64,000 bases of DNA from Gnetum montanum (taxonomy: Eukaryota; Streptophyta; Gnetopsida; Gnetales; Gnetaceae): contig MNCI01035832.1 in NCBI GenBank assembly GCA_015680685.1, forward strand, positions 509,363 through 573,362, written 5' to 3'. The notes under the pieces were generated by a model, which worked only from the letters and a program-made list of their open reading frames with translations, did not search any database and was not told where the DNA came from. A program made the position numbers and the translations under genes. Positions 1-12,175 of the stretch are shown here, piece by piece (the first letter of the stretch is position 1; each line of letters opens with the position of its first letter).

Positions 1-425
1 TTTTAAAAAAATAAAGCCAAGACCTCCATCTTTTTAATCTATTTGAGAACTCTCGATGTCGGCTGTTGAATTTTCCTTGATAAGGGTAACTAAAACTGCA
101 ACTTCCTCTATTTTTGTGCAGGAAAATTACGCAGAAGAGTGTATTTCAGGTGGTCTAGACAAGCATGCTATCATTAATGTTGGAGAAAGGGTTTGCAAAG
201 ATGCTGAGAACAAACAATCTAGGGAAGTTGGTGATGGGGTGAAACCCGAAATTGAAGGTGTCGCTACTTGAATTCCAGAACTGCCGTCGCGAAGCTCTGA
301 TTGTGGTTGTTGTTTCAATTGGAGTGGCAATGACCATAAGAGCTCCTCCTCCTTCGCCATTAGAAAATCTCCTCTAGATCTGCTGTTGGGTTTGTCTCGG
401 TTACTGCGCAAATGTGTGAAAAAGC

Positions 426-524
426 ATGAAGCGCTTTGCTATTTTGCTGCTACTTCTTGTTCTATTTTGTGATCGTGGGATTGGCACGTTAGGGCTTTTT
501 AGCAAGGTTGGCAGGACCGTCTGA
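426..524 (+). CDS. Possible 32-residue secreted-peptide start (weak)
   Basis: An ATG at 426 opens a 32-codon frame ending TGA at 522-524. It begins MKRFAILLLLLVLFC and continues GIGTLGLFSK. A basic start followed by a Leu-rich core looks like a signal peptide. It could be the first exon of a secreted or receptor protein, or chance. No Cys pattern or conserved motif follows, and no neighbour supports it. The LRR-like trace just downstream is on the other strand, so the two do not form one gene. Confidence 0.15.
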   Translation: MKRFAILLLLLVLFCDRGIGTLGLFSKVGRTV

Positions 525-575
525 GTCAAAATGGACGAGTAGGATGTGAACTACTTCTAGAAGTCTTGTTACATG

Positions 576-872
576 TCATGGTTGCCACTGTGATGAGAAA
601 GTAAATTCGTAACCACAGTAATAGTTGCAGTTATCATTATCAGACATTCTTAGATAGCATTGGCATTGGCGTTGAGTCGCATTGATTCTGGGATTGCTGT
701 GGAAATTCTCCACGCTGGCCGGGAATAGCTGAATGTTGCAGCCAAGAAATGAGGGCAGACCAAGCTGGGATGCCATTGTTGTTGGTAAAGCAGAGTTGTC
801 CATGGCTACTAAACTCAAACTGCCCACATTTTGTATGTTTGGATAGAATATCTTCCGCTCCAACAAGCTCAT
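576..872 (-). pseudogene. Possible leucine-rich-repeat receptor fragment
   Basis: The 98-residue minus-strand frame contains SLSLVAMDNSALPTTMASQL followed by GCNIQLFPASVENFHS. This resembles the stretch between repeats in plant LRR receptor-like proteins, where a CNI(Q/T)-x-FP-x(4)-EN pattern precedes the next LDLS repeat. The following repeat is not preserved: the C-terminal 40 residues have no Leu spacing. No kinase or further repeat was seen. If correct it is a relic of one or two repeats. The call rests on pattern resemblance only. Confidence 0.25.
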
Positions 873-1856
873 ATAGAAATCAACACATAAATATCAAAAA
901 TAGATCCCCACACAGTTAGTTTACTCTTGCCCTTTATCTCGAACCGACGATGATAGGTATCTAGCTAATATTGCAGGGGACATTGGAAACAAACATTCAA
1001 ACAAGTTATATGAATTTCTATGCAAACTTATAGCTATCATTACTTTGGTGAGGTGAGGTCTGCTTACTCTAGGCGGTATAGTAAGGGAAAACAATAAAGG
1101 TCGTTGGTAGTAGGTTTTGAATTCAACATTTTCAAGCACAAAACTATTTAGAGTAATCTATCTTTAGCAAGTACTTAACTTATTTGTTATAATTTATGGT
1201 TGGAACATGCCTTTAAGATAGCCTATGGAGGTGCTAATACTAGGCTTTGAATCTTGTACCTTAGGGTGTCTACCAATCACTTAATTTTTGAGCTCTTTTT
1301 AATGAGGTGTGATATACGATAACTTGGTTTTCTACTAAAATATCAATAATGTCTTAAGACATCTTAAATTGTGACTTTTCAAGGGTTTCCTTCAATAAGC
1401 TAAGTGTTTGAAGTTTTGTGGATCTCAAAGGTTTCACTAACAAATTTTATTTCTCTAAAATTATCATTTCTCCAGCTGTGCATGGTCACCATGGTTGCTC
1501 CTTCTTGTGATGATGACTCTCAGATAATGCACAACTCAAAGATAGATTCCAACATTCCACAAATCAAACCCACAAAAATCTGCAACAACCCAGCACACAG
1601 ACCAGTCCTGCTACTACATAAATACATAGGCCCTTGATTGCTTCCTTCATTTCTTGCTTCGATCTGCAAATTCCTCTTCCATGAAATGGACAAAATGTGC
1701 CAACACTAAGCAACTTAGCCCCAATGTGAATGAGAGGGACTGAAGCCAAAACTTATGAAATTTACATGAAAATTGACTTTTGTCAGTAACCCAACCCTTC
1801 TGGGAGCCACCAGAGTTCTGGAAGTTAACCAAAATAATCCAAAATTCCCTCCCTTT

Positions 1857-3435
1857 GGTTCTCCATCCTATGGAGGATCCTATCCATGCTGAGCATGGTA
1901 GCTACAATGTGGATGGAGAGGGGTAAGCCCAAAATCATCTAACAACCCTAAAATAACCAAATTTTAATCCTAACCATCAACACTCAACACTAGCAATCCT
2001 TAAGACATGCATGAATGACCAAAAGTGATAAAAATGGTAAAAAGTAAGCTCCCTTAGTTCTTCCATACTAGGGATCACCTCTTCCACATAGGCTAGTGTG
2101 GATTTGGCATGGATATAGGGGGTGACCTATAAATGGCTTGTAGATGCCTCAAACTGACACTAGATAGCCTTGTATGCACTCTAGGATCTTGTTTGCACCT
2201 CCCAAGGTCCTTAGACACTCCAAAACTAACTACAAGTAGCCAAACGTTATCCTCCTTGTATCTTCCTAGCTAGATCCATGTTGAGCATGGTGGCCTCAAC
2301 ATTGAAGAAAGGGGGTTACATAAAAAGCCACTTAGAAACACTCAAAATTACCAAATTTTAGCCTTAAATCATAGTCCTTGATCCTAGCAACTCTAGGATT
2401 TGGCATCCATGGTTGATTGTGGTTAAAACTAGCATAGATCTAATATCTACCATTCATCCACACTAAGAAAGGCCTCTTTCATGTTGAGTAGTGTAGAACT
2501 AGCTTCAAAGAGCTACCTTTTCACTTTTGGTGGTAGATTGGTACTCTCAGAAACCAAAAGCCTACACCGGAGAAGCCTAGAACCTCATAGCCTTAAGTTT
2601 GCACTTATCTAACCCCGTTTTAATCCCTAAAACTCATCCACTCCCATATTCCATGTTGCAGCAACTTCCCCAACATGGATTAGGTTGGGTTTAATCTTAC
2701 ATATCCTCAAATAGCCTCCAAACATGATCAAAATTAGTCAAAAATAAGGGAAATCATAGTCTACAACCCTAAAAGCCTATAAACTTGGTCGATGTGCTCC
2801 TAGACCATACTCAATCAAATAATAAGGACACCCCATTCTTCCATACTAGGCCACCATGCTTAGCATGGAAAAAGGGGGTGGGGGAAGCTATTCCAACTTG
2901 CTTTAACACTTAAAACCTTTTGAAATGACCTCAAAACATAGCTAGACGATGCACAACTACTAGATCTTGGTTCCAAATGCCCATGCAACCATTTTTTGGT
3001 CCAAATTTAGATTATTCACATTAAGCCCCCTTCCATCCACATTGGCTAGTGTGGAAATAGGGGGTGAAGATCCAAAGCCTATTTTTTAGCCTTTTTCGAT
3101 CCCCCAAATAATCAATTTTGATAGATTTGGCCTTGCACTACCTTGGGAAGGCCATGGAACCTTAATTTTGATCCTCTTGATACCATGCAACACATTTTCC
3201 TTGGTTTCCATGTTGGCTAGTGTGGAAGATGTTTTTAGGCTCTAGAGAGGAGTTCCAAAGGTTGAAACTAACATCAAAACTAGCTCATTCCCTTCTCCAG
3301 CCAACTGCGTTGACATGTAACTCATTGGAAATGAAAAAATAATCAAAAATAGCCTAGGAAATTGTTTGGATGTTTCATCCAAGCTAAGGATCAACTCCTC
3401 CATGGTGGCTAGTGTGGAAATAGAGGGGATCTAGT
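1857..3435 (-). repeat. Tandem array of ~190 bp dyad-bearing repeats (Tat copy A)
   Basis: About nine diverged units repeat every 185-205 bp. Each carries an inverted pair of arms, for example TCCATGCTGAGCATGG near 1890, then near 2075-2115, 2278, 2455-2490, 2650-2680, 2836-2872, 3027-3052, 3208-3230 and 3400-3420. The arms are usually variants of TCCA(T/C)(G/A)CTAG and its complement, followed by a G-rich run such as AGGGGG. Between arms a conserved spacer includes a CATGCATGA-like block and CAACACTAGCAA. The units are the reverse complement of those at 60.6-63.6 kb. Since the pol of copy A is on + and that of copy D on -, the array keeps the same position and orientation relative to pol. 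Confidence 0.85.
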
Positions 3436-4149
3436 GTGTAAGCCTTAAAACCCTTGAATTTGTAGGCCTAAACAACCTAGAAACAACCTCTGTTGACGCC
3501 CAAACTTATACAACAACCTTGTAGCCTTAAACCATGGCCTAAAATGCAAAATCTAACCCTTTTTAATCATGTTTTGATGAAAATTCATCATATGTATCCC
3601 ACATTACCTTATTTCATCATTATGTTATCATATCATGATCTATTTTGATGATTGTTGCATTGTTGATCTTATTCAGCCTTGATAATACTTTTATTTCAAT
3701 GTGTTTATCCTTGTTGTAGTATTTTATGGCCTTATTTAGCCTTTGATTGTTATTGAATGATGGCCTTTAACCTTCCTTGACCACCATTTGGCACCATGTG
3801 ACCATGGCCCACTAAGGCCTTAAACAGACATCATAGTCTGCTAAGACTTAAACCTGCATCATGGCCTACTATGGCCTTACCTTGGTAAGCTTGTGACCTA
3901 TTGTGACCTTTTAGTCTTGTGTTGACCTTGTTTTTAGCCTTCACTCCATTGCATCTACCTATCTCTACCTTATATATGGACCTTATATGACCTCATTTAC
4001 ATTCTATTTGGCATTACATTAGCCTATTTTTGCATAATTTCATAGCCTTTTAGCATTATTTACTCATCTTTACCCAAGTTCCACTTAATGCACTTATGGT
4101 TGACATGTAGGATCAAAGTGTGAGTACTTGGAAGTAGATCAATTTACCT
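3436..4149 (+). other. Leader between array and pol of Tat copy A
   Basis: Non-coding and AT-rich. At about 3785-3895 there are three or four degenerate copies of a roughly 30 bp minisatellite (core CATGGCCTACTATGGCCTTA) that recurs in many copies downstream of pol at 7.48-7.75 kb. Just before the pol ORF, around 4105-4140, the text GTAGGATCAAAGTGTGAGTA matches, allowing changes, the corresponding places in copies C and D (reverse complement near 50,565-50,600 and 59,935-59,960), so the three copies share this junction. No gag was found between the array and pol. Confidence 0.6.
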
Positions 4150-7100
4150 TTGAGCCTAAGTGGGCCTCACAATGATGAAAGATGTATCAATCCCGATTAC
4201 CTAGATCTTGAGTTTGAGAGTCTTGTTGACTGTGTAACCTCAATAGATAAACCTCTAGAATGGTGTGAAAACCTAGTTAAAACCCTTGACTTGGAGGCAA
4301 GTGACATAATTGAAGACTCTCTATTTGAGATTCCTATCACAACACATAGTGGTAAGGAGAAAACACTAAAACTAAGCTTCTCACTAGAACCTCAACAAGT
4401 TCAAGACATCAACAAGGTCCTACAAGGTAATATTAAGGCCTTTACTTAGTCAAATGAATATATGCTAGGCTTGGACCTACACCTAGTATAACATAACATC
4501 ATACTAGACCCTAACAGTAGGCTAGTTAAGCAAAAGTGCACAAGATTAGACTTGTTTTGGCCTTGGTAGTCCATGACAAAATCACAAAACTCTACTAAGC
4601 CAGTTTCATTAGGGTTTTTGACTATGCAAAATGGATGTCCAACATAGTGGTAGTTCCTAAGAAAAATGGGATTATCGATAGTTGCATTGATTTTCAAGAG
4701 CTAAATAAGGCAACCATCAATGATAGCTTTCCTTTGCCTAGTATTAATGAACTTATTCATACTACGGTTGGGCATGCCTTATTGTCCTTTATGGATGGAT
4801 TTTCGAGATACAACTAGATTAGGTTCAACCCTAAGCATCAACTTAGCATGATCTTCATGACCCCTTGGAGTACCTTTTGCTATACTATGATTTCTTTTGT
4901 TCTTACAAATACAGAAGCAACTTACTAGAGAGCCATAACCTATATCCTTAGTGATTACATGCTAGGTTTGCTTAATTATTACATAGACAATATAGCCGTT
5001 AAGTCCAAAGTGGCCAATGATCATGCTAATGACCTAGATATTGTGCTTAAAATATTCCTCAAGTATGAGTTTAGGCTTAATCCCAAGAAATGTGTTTTTG
5101 GTATCAAGATCAGTAAGATTCTTGGCTTTGTAATATCTGAAGCAAAGATGCGTGTTGATCCTAATAAGGTTAGTCCATATCCAAATTTGCAACACCTACC
5201 AACCTCATGGAGCTTTGGGGATTACAGGGTAGATTACAATTTATTTGTTGGTTTATTTCTAGGCTTACAAATATTTTATAACCCATGCAACATTTACTTA
5301 AGAAATGGATTCATTATGAGTAGATAGCTTAATGCTAAGAAGCCTTTGACAACCTTAAGAAAGAGTTGGTACAAGTACCAATGGTCTATCCTCCACAAGA
5401 AGGCAAACCATTTTATATCTATCGTGATATCTCTGACACATTCATTACTTCTCTACTTTGTTAGAAAAGTGATGTTTGAGCAAAGATGCTAGTGTACTAC
5501 CTTAGCCGTGTGTTAGTTGTCCACAATACCTGATACACTAAAGTGGAGAAGTATTGTGTAGCACTATTATTCTCATTGAAGAAGTGGAGACACTACCTCT
5601 TTAGAAGCTAGGTCAATGCCATTTTCAAAGACAATGCACTTAGAACCATAATGAGCAACATGTATGAAATTAGTTGTAGATCTTGATGGAAAGCCATAAT
5701 TTGTAGAGTTTGATCTTTATTACATTTTCCAATCCTTAAGGAAAGGTCAAAACATAGCCATACAACTCACTATCTTTCTTGTTGATGACCATGTAGCCCT
5801 AGATCCTAAGTTCTCTGATGAACATATCAACAATGTTAGCCAAGTGCCTAAGGACTATGAGGTAATCATGCACTTTGATGGAGCTTTGACTACCCATGGG
5901 GCTAATGCTACTACCATCATAACATTCCCATCTAGTGAAATCCAATCCTTTGCCTACCATTTTGAGTTTCCATGTATCAACAACATAGCAAAGTATGAGA
6001 GTTTGATCAGAGGGATGATGGTAGCATGTGACCTACAAATCAAGTGATTAATGATCAAAGGTAATTCCCAACTTGTGATTAACCAAGTAACCAAGGTTTA
6101 CACATGCAAAGCTGAACATTTACAACCTTACTATTGCCTAGGGAAGCAATTGTTATAACAATTTATAGATGTTAATATCAAACACACATCCTAAAAGAAA
6201 ATCATAGCCAACACCATTGCAACATTAGCCCTGAATGTGATGCCATATGTGTTTAGTAAGTTGTCCACCTTAACTATGGACTATGCTATCCCCATCACAC
6301 AAAGCACTAAGGATACCTTTGTGGTCTTAGTTCATACTGCTCCTACCAAGGAGTGGTATGATGATATCAAATTTTACCTTATGCATGGTGAATCCTCACA
6401 AGGCCTAACTTCTACTCAAAAAGACATTGTACGTAAAGGATAAAAATAGTATGTCATAGTAGGTGATAACACATTATGCTGAGCATCCTACAATGATGTA
6501 TTGTTAAACTACTTGGGTAAAATCAAAGCTAGAACAATCCTAGAGTATGTTCAAAAGGGTGTTTATGGGAAACATATAGGACCTATAGCTATGGTTGCTA
6601 AGATTAGATGGTTAGGCTATTATATGCCCTATAACACCTAAGTCTTCTATAGATCATAACTTCATCATTGGTGTAGCTAAATACTTTACAAAGTGGTTTG
6701 AAGCTATTCCCATAAGAAGGATAACATTTGAACAAGTTTGTAAATTTATACTAGATAACATTATATCCCCTTTTGGCATACCCATGACCATAGTTATAGA
6801 TAATGGATCATAATTTAGTAGCCAAGAAACAAAGGATTTCTATCACAACCTAGGCATTAAGCATTTTTTTCTCATCACCTTATTACCTTCAATCTAATGA
6901 ATAAGCAAAAGCAAGCAACAAGCCCATCATCAATTTGCTTAAGAAGATGCTCAATAATAGCAAGCACAAATGGCATGAGTGGCTTGTCCATGCACTTTGG
7001 GCCTATTGGACAATCTATCATACAGACACTAGTGTAACACCTTATATGGTGGTTTATGGTTCTAAAGCTATTTTATGTCTTGAATTACATATATTGTCTC

Positions 7101-7447
7101 TTTGTGTAGCCATTTTTGACTTCATTAATAATGGGTAGAGCAATAAGTTATGGAAAATGGACCTAGACTTGGTGGAGTAACGTGTGCAAGCGCTAGCTCA
7201 CATCAAGTAGTATGAAGAGAGGAAAAAATGGTAGCAACATCATAACTTGACCAAGTGTAAGATTAAGGAAGGTGACTTGGTCCTCAAAGCCATCTGCAAG
7301 CATGTGGATAAATTCTTAGCCAATTGGAAAAAGCCCTTCTTTGCCACTAGAGCCTATGGCAACAAAGCATTAAGGATAGCCAACACGAATGGAAATGATT
7401 TGGTCAATCCAGTTAACCATTCCTACCTAAAGCCTTATTACATGTGA
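4150..7447 (+). pseudogene. Tat-like Ty3/gypsy pol remnant, copy A (RT, RNase H, extra RNase H, integrase)
   Basis: Frames broken by stops and frameshifts follow the order of a Tat-lineage polyprotein. 4150-4449 is the protease-RT linker, with IPITTHSGKEKTLKLSFSLE. RT runs about 4480-5230: VVPKKNGIIDSCIDFQELNK, LLSFMDGFSRYN, a YIDN in place of the catalytic YVDD, then LNPKKCVFG and LGFVISEA. The gypsy RNase H is at about 5340-5700. A second, archaeal-type RNase H follows at 5844-6047 (HFDGALTTHGA, then NNIAKYESLIRGMM). The integrase core lies at about 6530-7140 (YFTKWFEAIP, GIPMTIVIDNGS), and the C-terminal tail at 7247-7447 (KEGDLVLK...NHSYLKPYYM). It is non-functional. The second RNase H after the first is what marks the Tat lineage. 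Confidence 0.85.
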
Positions 7448-7479
7448 CCTACATGTAGCCTACAACAGCCATGACATCG

Positions 7480-7750
7480 ATGACCATCAACAAGCGAGCC
7501 TACTCTACTATGACCTATTGAGGCCTTAAATAGGCAATATCACCTACTGAGGCATTAAGCTAACACCATGGCTTGTCAAGGCCTTAAACTGACAATACGA
7601 CTTGTTGGGGCCTTAAACTGACAATACAATCTACTATGACCTTAAAGTGGCACCATAGTTTGCTATGACCTTAAACTAGCACCAAGGCCTACCAAGGCTT
7701 TAAACTAGTATCATGGCCTACCATGGCATTAAATTAGCAACATTGGTGAC
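7480..7750 (+). repeat. ~30 bp minisatellite downstream of Tat copy A pol
   Basis: About eight imperfect units of the form ACCATGGCCTACTGAGGCCTTAAACTG follow one another directly after the pol stop. The same unit occurs in a short run before pol at 3.79-3.89 kb, and in reverse complement in the leader of copy D at about 60.18-60.27 kb. It is therefore a property of this family rather than a local expansion. Confidence 0.75.
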
Positions 7751-8574
7751 TTGGTTTTATCATTTTATGTGGCCTATATGCATTGTAATGTTATAACATG
7801 CTTTATTTGCTTGGTTTTCTTATCATTGAAGTTGTGTTTGTAGGATGAAGCTTGGAACTATCACAAGGATGTAACTCATTATGGAAACAAGTTACCATGT
7901 GACCTCGATGTTCAAGATTTGGTGAGTTTTTCTTACTATGTCAAGAGTGCTTGTACCATTTCCCTTCATCTAGTACCACTCCTTGAGCCCAAACCCATAG
8001 CCTGATTATGATCTTTCATACCTTGGAAAGTAATTTTGACCTATGTTTATCACTCATGCACTATAGCCATATGATATCTCTTCATCATGCTTTGTCCTCG
8101 AGTCCACTTGAATGTAACAGAGCTCATTCAATGAAAAAATAATTAAGTCCATTGAACACAACTAGTTCGATGGGAAAAACAAGTCCTTTGAGTGTAATGC
8201 AAATCATTCAATAGGAAAAATATATCAAACTGACTCTAGTAATGAAACCCAATGAAGGTTTCACCATACAAAAAAAATAAGGAGAAGCAAATTTCCAAGA
8301 AGTCAACTGGCTAGTGAAGCCTCAAAGCCCAATGGCTAAAGAAATCTTGGAGTGAAGTGATTACGTTCTAAAGCACATTTGCCAAGTGACCAACACTTTA
8401 AAACATGTTAATGTCATTCTATAGCCATGATGTCAATACTTGGAATGCATTTTTAGCCTTCATGACCATCTTCTTGATGACCTCACTACCATTATCTCAT
8501 CATAGCCTTATCCCATCATCACAAGCACTCTTCAGCATGGTTCAACATGACTGAATCAAGCACAGAGAGGGAAC
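7751..8574 (+). other. 3' untranslated region of Tat copy A
   Basis: No coding signal. The text 8080-8400, including ATTCAATGAAAAAATAATTAAG and the block around 8240-8300, is recognisable in reverse complement near 24,230-24,420. That marks the latter as the matching part of Tat copy C. Confidence 0.5.
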
Positions 8575-9332
8575 GTTGATGGTGGACCTATAGTGATGTT
8601 TTTTATTCTTTTTCAATGCCTCTTGGGTCAATCCTCTAGATACCAATAAAGAGAGCCATTGAAACATCATCAAATTTTCATGTTGTAACCATTTTTCATT
8701 ATATAGCCTTCACCCCATGAAACCCAAGGTAAAACTTCATTGTAAATGTGAAGGTTGTAATCCATGAGGGGTAATCTCACATGTTTAATACTTATGGGGC
8801 TAAACAAATACCTCATGAGTGGTCAAAGCCTCATTCCCCATGTAAAAAGAGTCATTTAATATCTATATTTGGGCTTGGGAAGGGGGTCAAAAATGCCTTT
8901 CGGGATGCCAAAATGGTAATTTAATGGGTTTTATAGCAGAAGGGGGGGGGGGTGTATACACTTTTCTATGCTGGAAACACTTATTGGGGGTAGGTCTAGC
9001 CTACCCCTAAAGTGAAGGTATGTGGATCTCCTACTCCTAGTGTGGAAGGGCAAGGCTCAGCATGGAAGGGTATGGTGGCATCTATGCTCAGCATGGAAAC
9101 TTCATCCCTAGTGTGGAGACTTTACCCCCAACATGAAGATTGCATGTCCACCATGGAGACTGGATGCCCCTAGCATAGAAGCCTCATGCATCAAATTTCA
9201 ACATTCCATGCACTTTTGCATTGACCATGCATTCTAGAAAGGATGAGAAAAGGCCTAGCATAGAAGATTTGCCTTCAACGTAGATGGTGTTCCCCTATTA
9301 CTATTTATGGTAAATGGAATGGCCATGGGGGT
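8575..9332 (+). mobile_element. Partial 3' LTR-side segment of Tat copy A
   Basis: Starts near TGATGGTGGACCTATAGTGA at about 8577; its reverse complement is recognisable at about 23.95 kb in copy C. A block around 8865-8930 (GGGCTTGGGAAGGGGGTCAAAA) matches, in reverse, 23,630-23,700. From 8950 to 9310 it holds several closely spaced arm motifs such as CTCAGCATGGAA and CTAGTGTGGA, the same arms as in the array of this copy at 1.86-3.4 kb. It stops at 9332, where the reverse LTR of element G begins. The exact LTR boundary is not proven because no intact partner was found. Confidence 0.45.
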
Positions 9333-10160
9333 TGATGAGTGGCAAGGTACCCCTATGGTGAACCATACGAATATGAGTGTTCACGCATGATCCAGTCAAA
9401 CTCTAAGGACTAAGTGCTTATGCACCTTCATAGAATAAGGATGGGTTAGGCAATTTTTGTCTTCCCAAGCTTACTTGTAAGGCACGATTGTATAGTTAAG
9501 TAAACTTGAGATATATGATTTTTATGCTCTTTTTATGTTTTATATTCCTGGTGCTTAAAGTGGAGAAATGAAATAAATAAATTAATAACTAAATCAATTT
9601 AACTGATCAAATAGGCTCTAACTAGTCCTAACACCAGCATTGGTTCCCACTTTCTAGACACATCCTAAACTAGTGTAAGACTATTGGGATTACCAAACGC
9701 TAGTCATCACTAGGTTACCAAGTGTTCCATGTATGCTTGAAGTGGTTGTACTAAGTGTGCTTACTTATGGAAAATTAATAATTCTCTAAAAAAATTCATC
9801 AATTAACTAATGAAAGCATTAAATAACTATAAATAACATTGAATGCAATAAATAAGCTATTCTAAATGTTACAAAGTTTATCATAAAGTTCATCTTTATT
9901 TCTGGACACAAGGTGTGCTCAAGTACACAATGCTCAAATAAAGATCCGTTCACTTTATGACTCCTATTGCAGAGACTTAGAAATAATTCTAACTCTAGAA
10001 AGGGAAAACTGCAAGAGTTCGAGTAAAGGACTAAGAAACTAACTATCCAACCCAAGTGCCTCTATCTCTTATTTATAGGCAATGAGATAGATTCTGATAT
10101 TGTATGTCTAATATCGCTTGGGAGGATCTGATATCATGGACCTGATATTGCGACTCATCA
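9333..10160 (-). mobile_element. LTR of Athila-like element G (its 3' LTR)
   Basis: Begins TGATGAGTGGCAAGGTACCC and ends CGACTCATCA. These are the reverse complements of the LTR ends seen in elements B and E. A reversed TATA box (TATTTATA, 10070-10077) sits inside. Between it and the LTR end are GATATT/GATATC palindromes, as in the other LTRs of this group. Immediately beyond the end, TACCCCCATA is the reverse complement of the polypurine tract found before the 3' LTRs of B and E. Confidence 0.85.
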
Positions 10161-12175
10161 TACCCCCATAACTAAATGAAAAATTGTCCTCGAGTTCCTT
10201 ACAAAATATTGGAAAGGTATGGGATTATTGACTGAATGAAAATCTGACAATGACATGGAATGACAAACTTGAGTGCTTGGTAAATAGATTGACAAACATA
10301 TTACAACATTGGTGTTCATCACCATTATGGTGAACACTATACATAGATGACATCTAGATCCTCATTTGACAGCTTAGAGAGAGAGAGAAGAGAAAGAAAA
10401 ATGAGGCGCATTGCTGCCAATGTTAAAGATTGTGCAAACCATTGTTCATCCCTGGCCACAAGATTAAGCATGTTCTTTGTGTAATGCTCCAGCTCCAGTC
10501 CATCTAGAGTGCTCCCTCCTATCCCAGTCCATTATTCATGTGATCACCATTTGCACACACAACACAATCACAACTTAGCAAGGATAGATAAGATAGTTGA
10601 TACCTTGCCTCATTATGAAGCACATTGGCTAGGTTATGGGTATGGCAAATACTTGGTTAGATGTTTATAACTGATAACTACCCAAGGTGTAAGGGTGAGA
10701 TAGGTAATGGAATGGAAAAATTTGCAACAGGTACCCCCACGACTAAGAGCAAACCTTCGATAGCAATAGGATGGAAAATAGAAGAACAAGGAAGATGAGA
10801 GAAACAATGGTATGGTCAACAAAGATGTATAGAAGGGCAGATAAAAATGGATGTCATAGATGGAGTGAAATGAGAAATAGTTGATTGCAAGAAATGTTTA
10901 AAGGAAAAGAACTTAAAAATTGCACAAAAAAGGAATGCCAATGGGTCCTCCCCAAAGCAAGCTCTTGCCCGTTATGCCTTGACAAACCCACAAACCAAAG
11001 AGTTTGTAGGCTCTAAGAATGACATATGGAAACAATGGTTCAGAACTTACCCACAAGAGTTGACCAAAGACTAACAATGCATCAACCAAGATATAGACTA
11101 AGCATAAAATTGGCAATGAGGTGGAATATGGAAAGAAATATGGAAAGAGAAGGGAGAATGAAATGGAATCCCAAAATCAAGGTTGTGTAAAGTCCCTTGT
11201 ATATTATGTGGTTAAGGTGACTTAATAAGATTTAGTCCAAATCTAGATTCAAACCAACCACATCCAATGACCTCACATCAACACAATTGACCAACCCATC
11301 CCCCTAAGGCAACACGGATACTTTGACAGAGCCACCACCATTCCAACAAGAGGAGAATAGAGAAATAGGAAGTGAGAAGGGCCTTAGTTAGAGGGAACCT
11401 TCAGGCATGGGTAACATGTCTTTCTAGTGCCATAACCAATGCTTGGAGCCCATGTTCCTTTATCATGTCTAAGGGGTGTGCTTTGAATTCTCACTAGTTT
11501 TTTTTTTTTGTGAGAACCACACCATGCAAAGACTTATTTGATTCATTCAAATTTATGATATTTGGTCAATAGAAAAATGATGGAACCCTAATGAAAAACA
11601 TCCAAGTTCCCAAGAGAATAGCCAATACAATTGCATCGAATCCCCTTGAAGTCATACCCTTTTTAATCCATTTGAATCCTTCCTTGGGTTGAAGAATATT
11701 AAGCTACCAATTCATTAATTGGTTTGTTTAGGAAAAGGGACAGTACAGCTCCAAAACCAAGGGAGACCATAGAGTTGGATGGATGAATGGGTCTTGTGGA
11801 CTCATTGCCTATTTTATCAAAAGAACTATATCTTAGCATCAACATTGAAAGTCAAAGGTAAAAACAAAACATTAGTAATCAACACTATTATAGTATAAGC
11901 CACCATCATGAGCACTTATTATATGACGAGTAAGAGTAAATCAAACAAAATGAAATAGAGAAAAAATAGTAAAAATGTTAACAATGGTGTAAAATAAAAA
12001 TAAGTAAATATGAAAAATGTGTAAAAAAAAGGACAAAAGAGACTGAGGGCTTAGAATGGTTAGCATTGGTGGCCATTTTTCCCACGACTGAGTTGGAAGG
12101 AGGAGATCTGAAATAGTGAGCAAGGTTTTCCATTAATAGAGGTAGTGTTAGTACTGGTTGTTTTAGGCTCATAGA
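10161..12175 (-). other. 3' region of element G between pol and 3' LTR (env-position region)
   Basis: Read on the minus strand, this region follows the integrase and shares several blocks with element E: the stretch just after the integrase end, a MSPxxPxIHxxLWS peptide near 11.80 kb matching the ORF at 33,294, and the minus frame 10,913-11,116. That frame reads CLVYILVDALLVFG then ITGKSLLWGGPIGIP and matches E at about 33.98-34.15 kb and B at about 21.25-21.40 kb. Athila elements often carry an env-like ORF in this position. Whether this is one is not decided here: hydrophobic stretches are visible but no intact frame remains. Confidence 0.55.

Larger units (their letters stand above)
1..1855. 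other. Unassigned left flank, mostly non-coding
   Basis: No retrotransposon domain, LTR end or dyad-repeat unit was recognised here. Two weak coding traces (426-524 and 576-872) are listed separately. The other open frames are short, lie on both strands and have no recognisable motif. The segment borders the dyad-repeat array of Tat copy A, so part of it may be the outer end of that element, but I could not align it convincingly to the region that follows the array in copies C and D. Confidence 0.5.
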
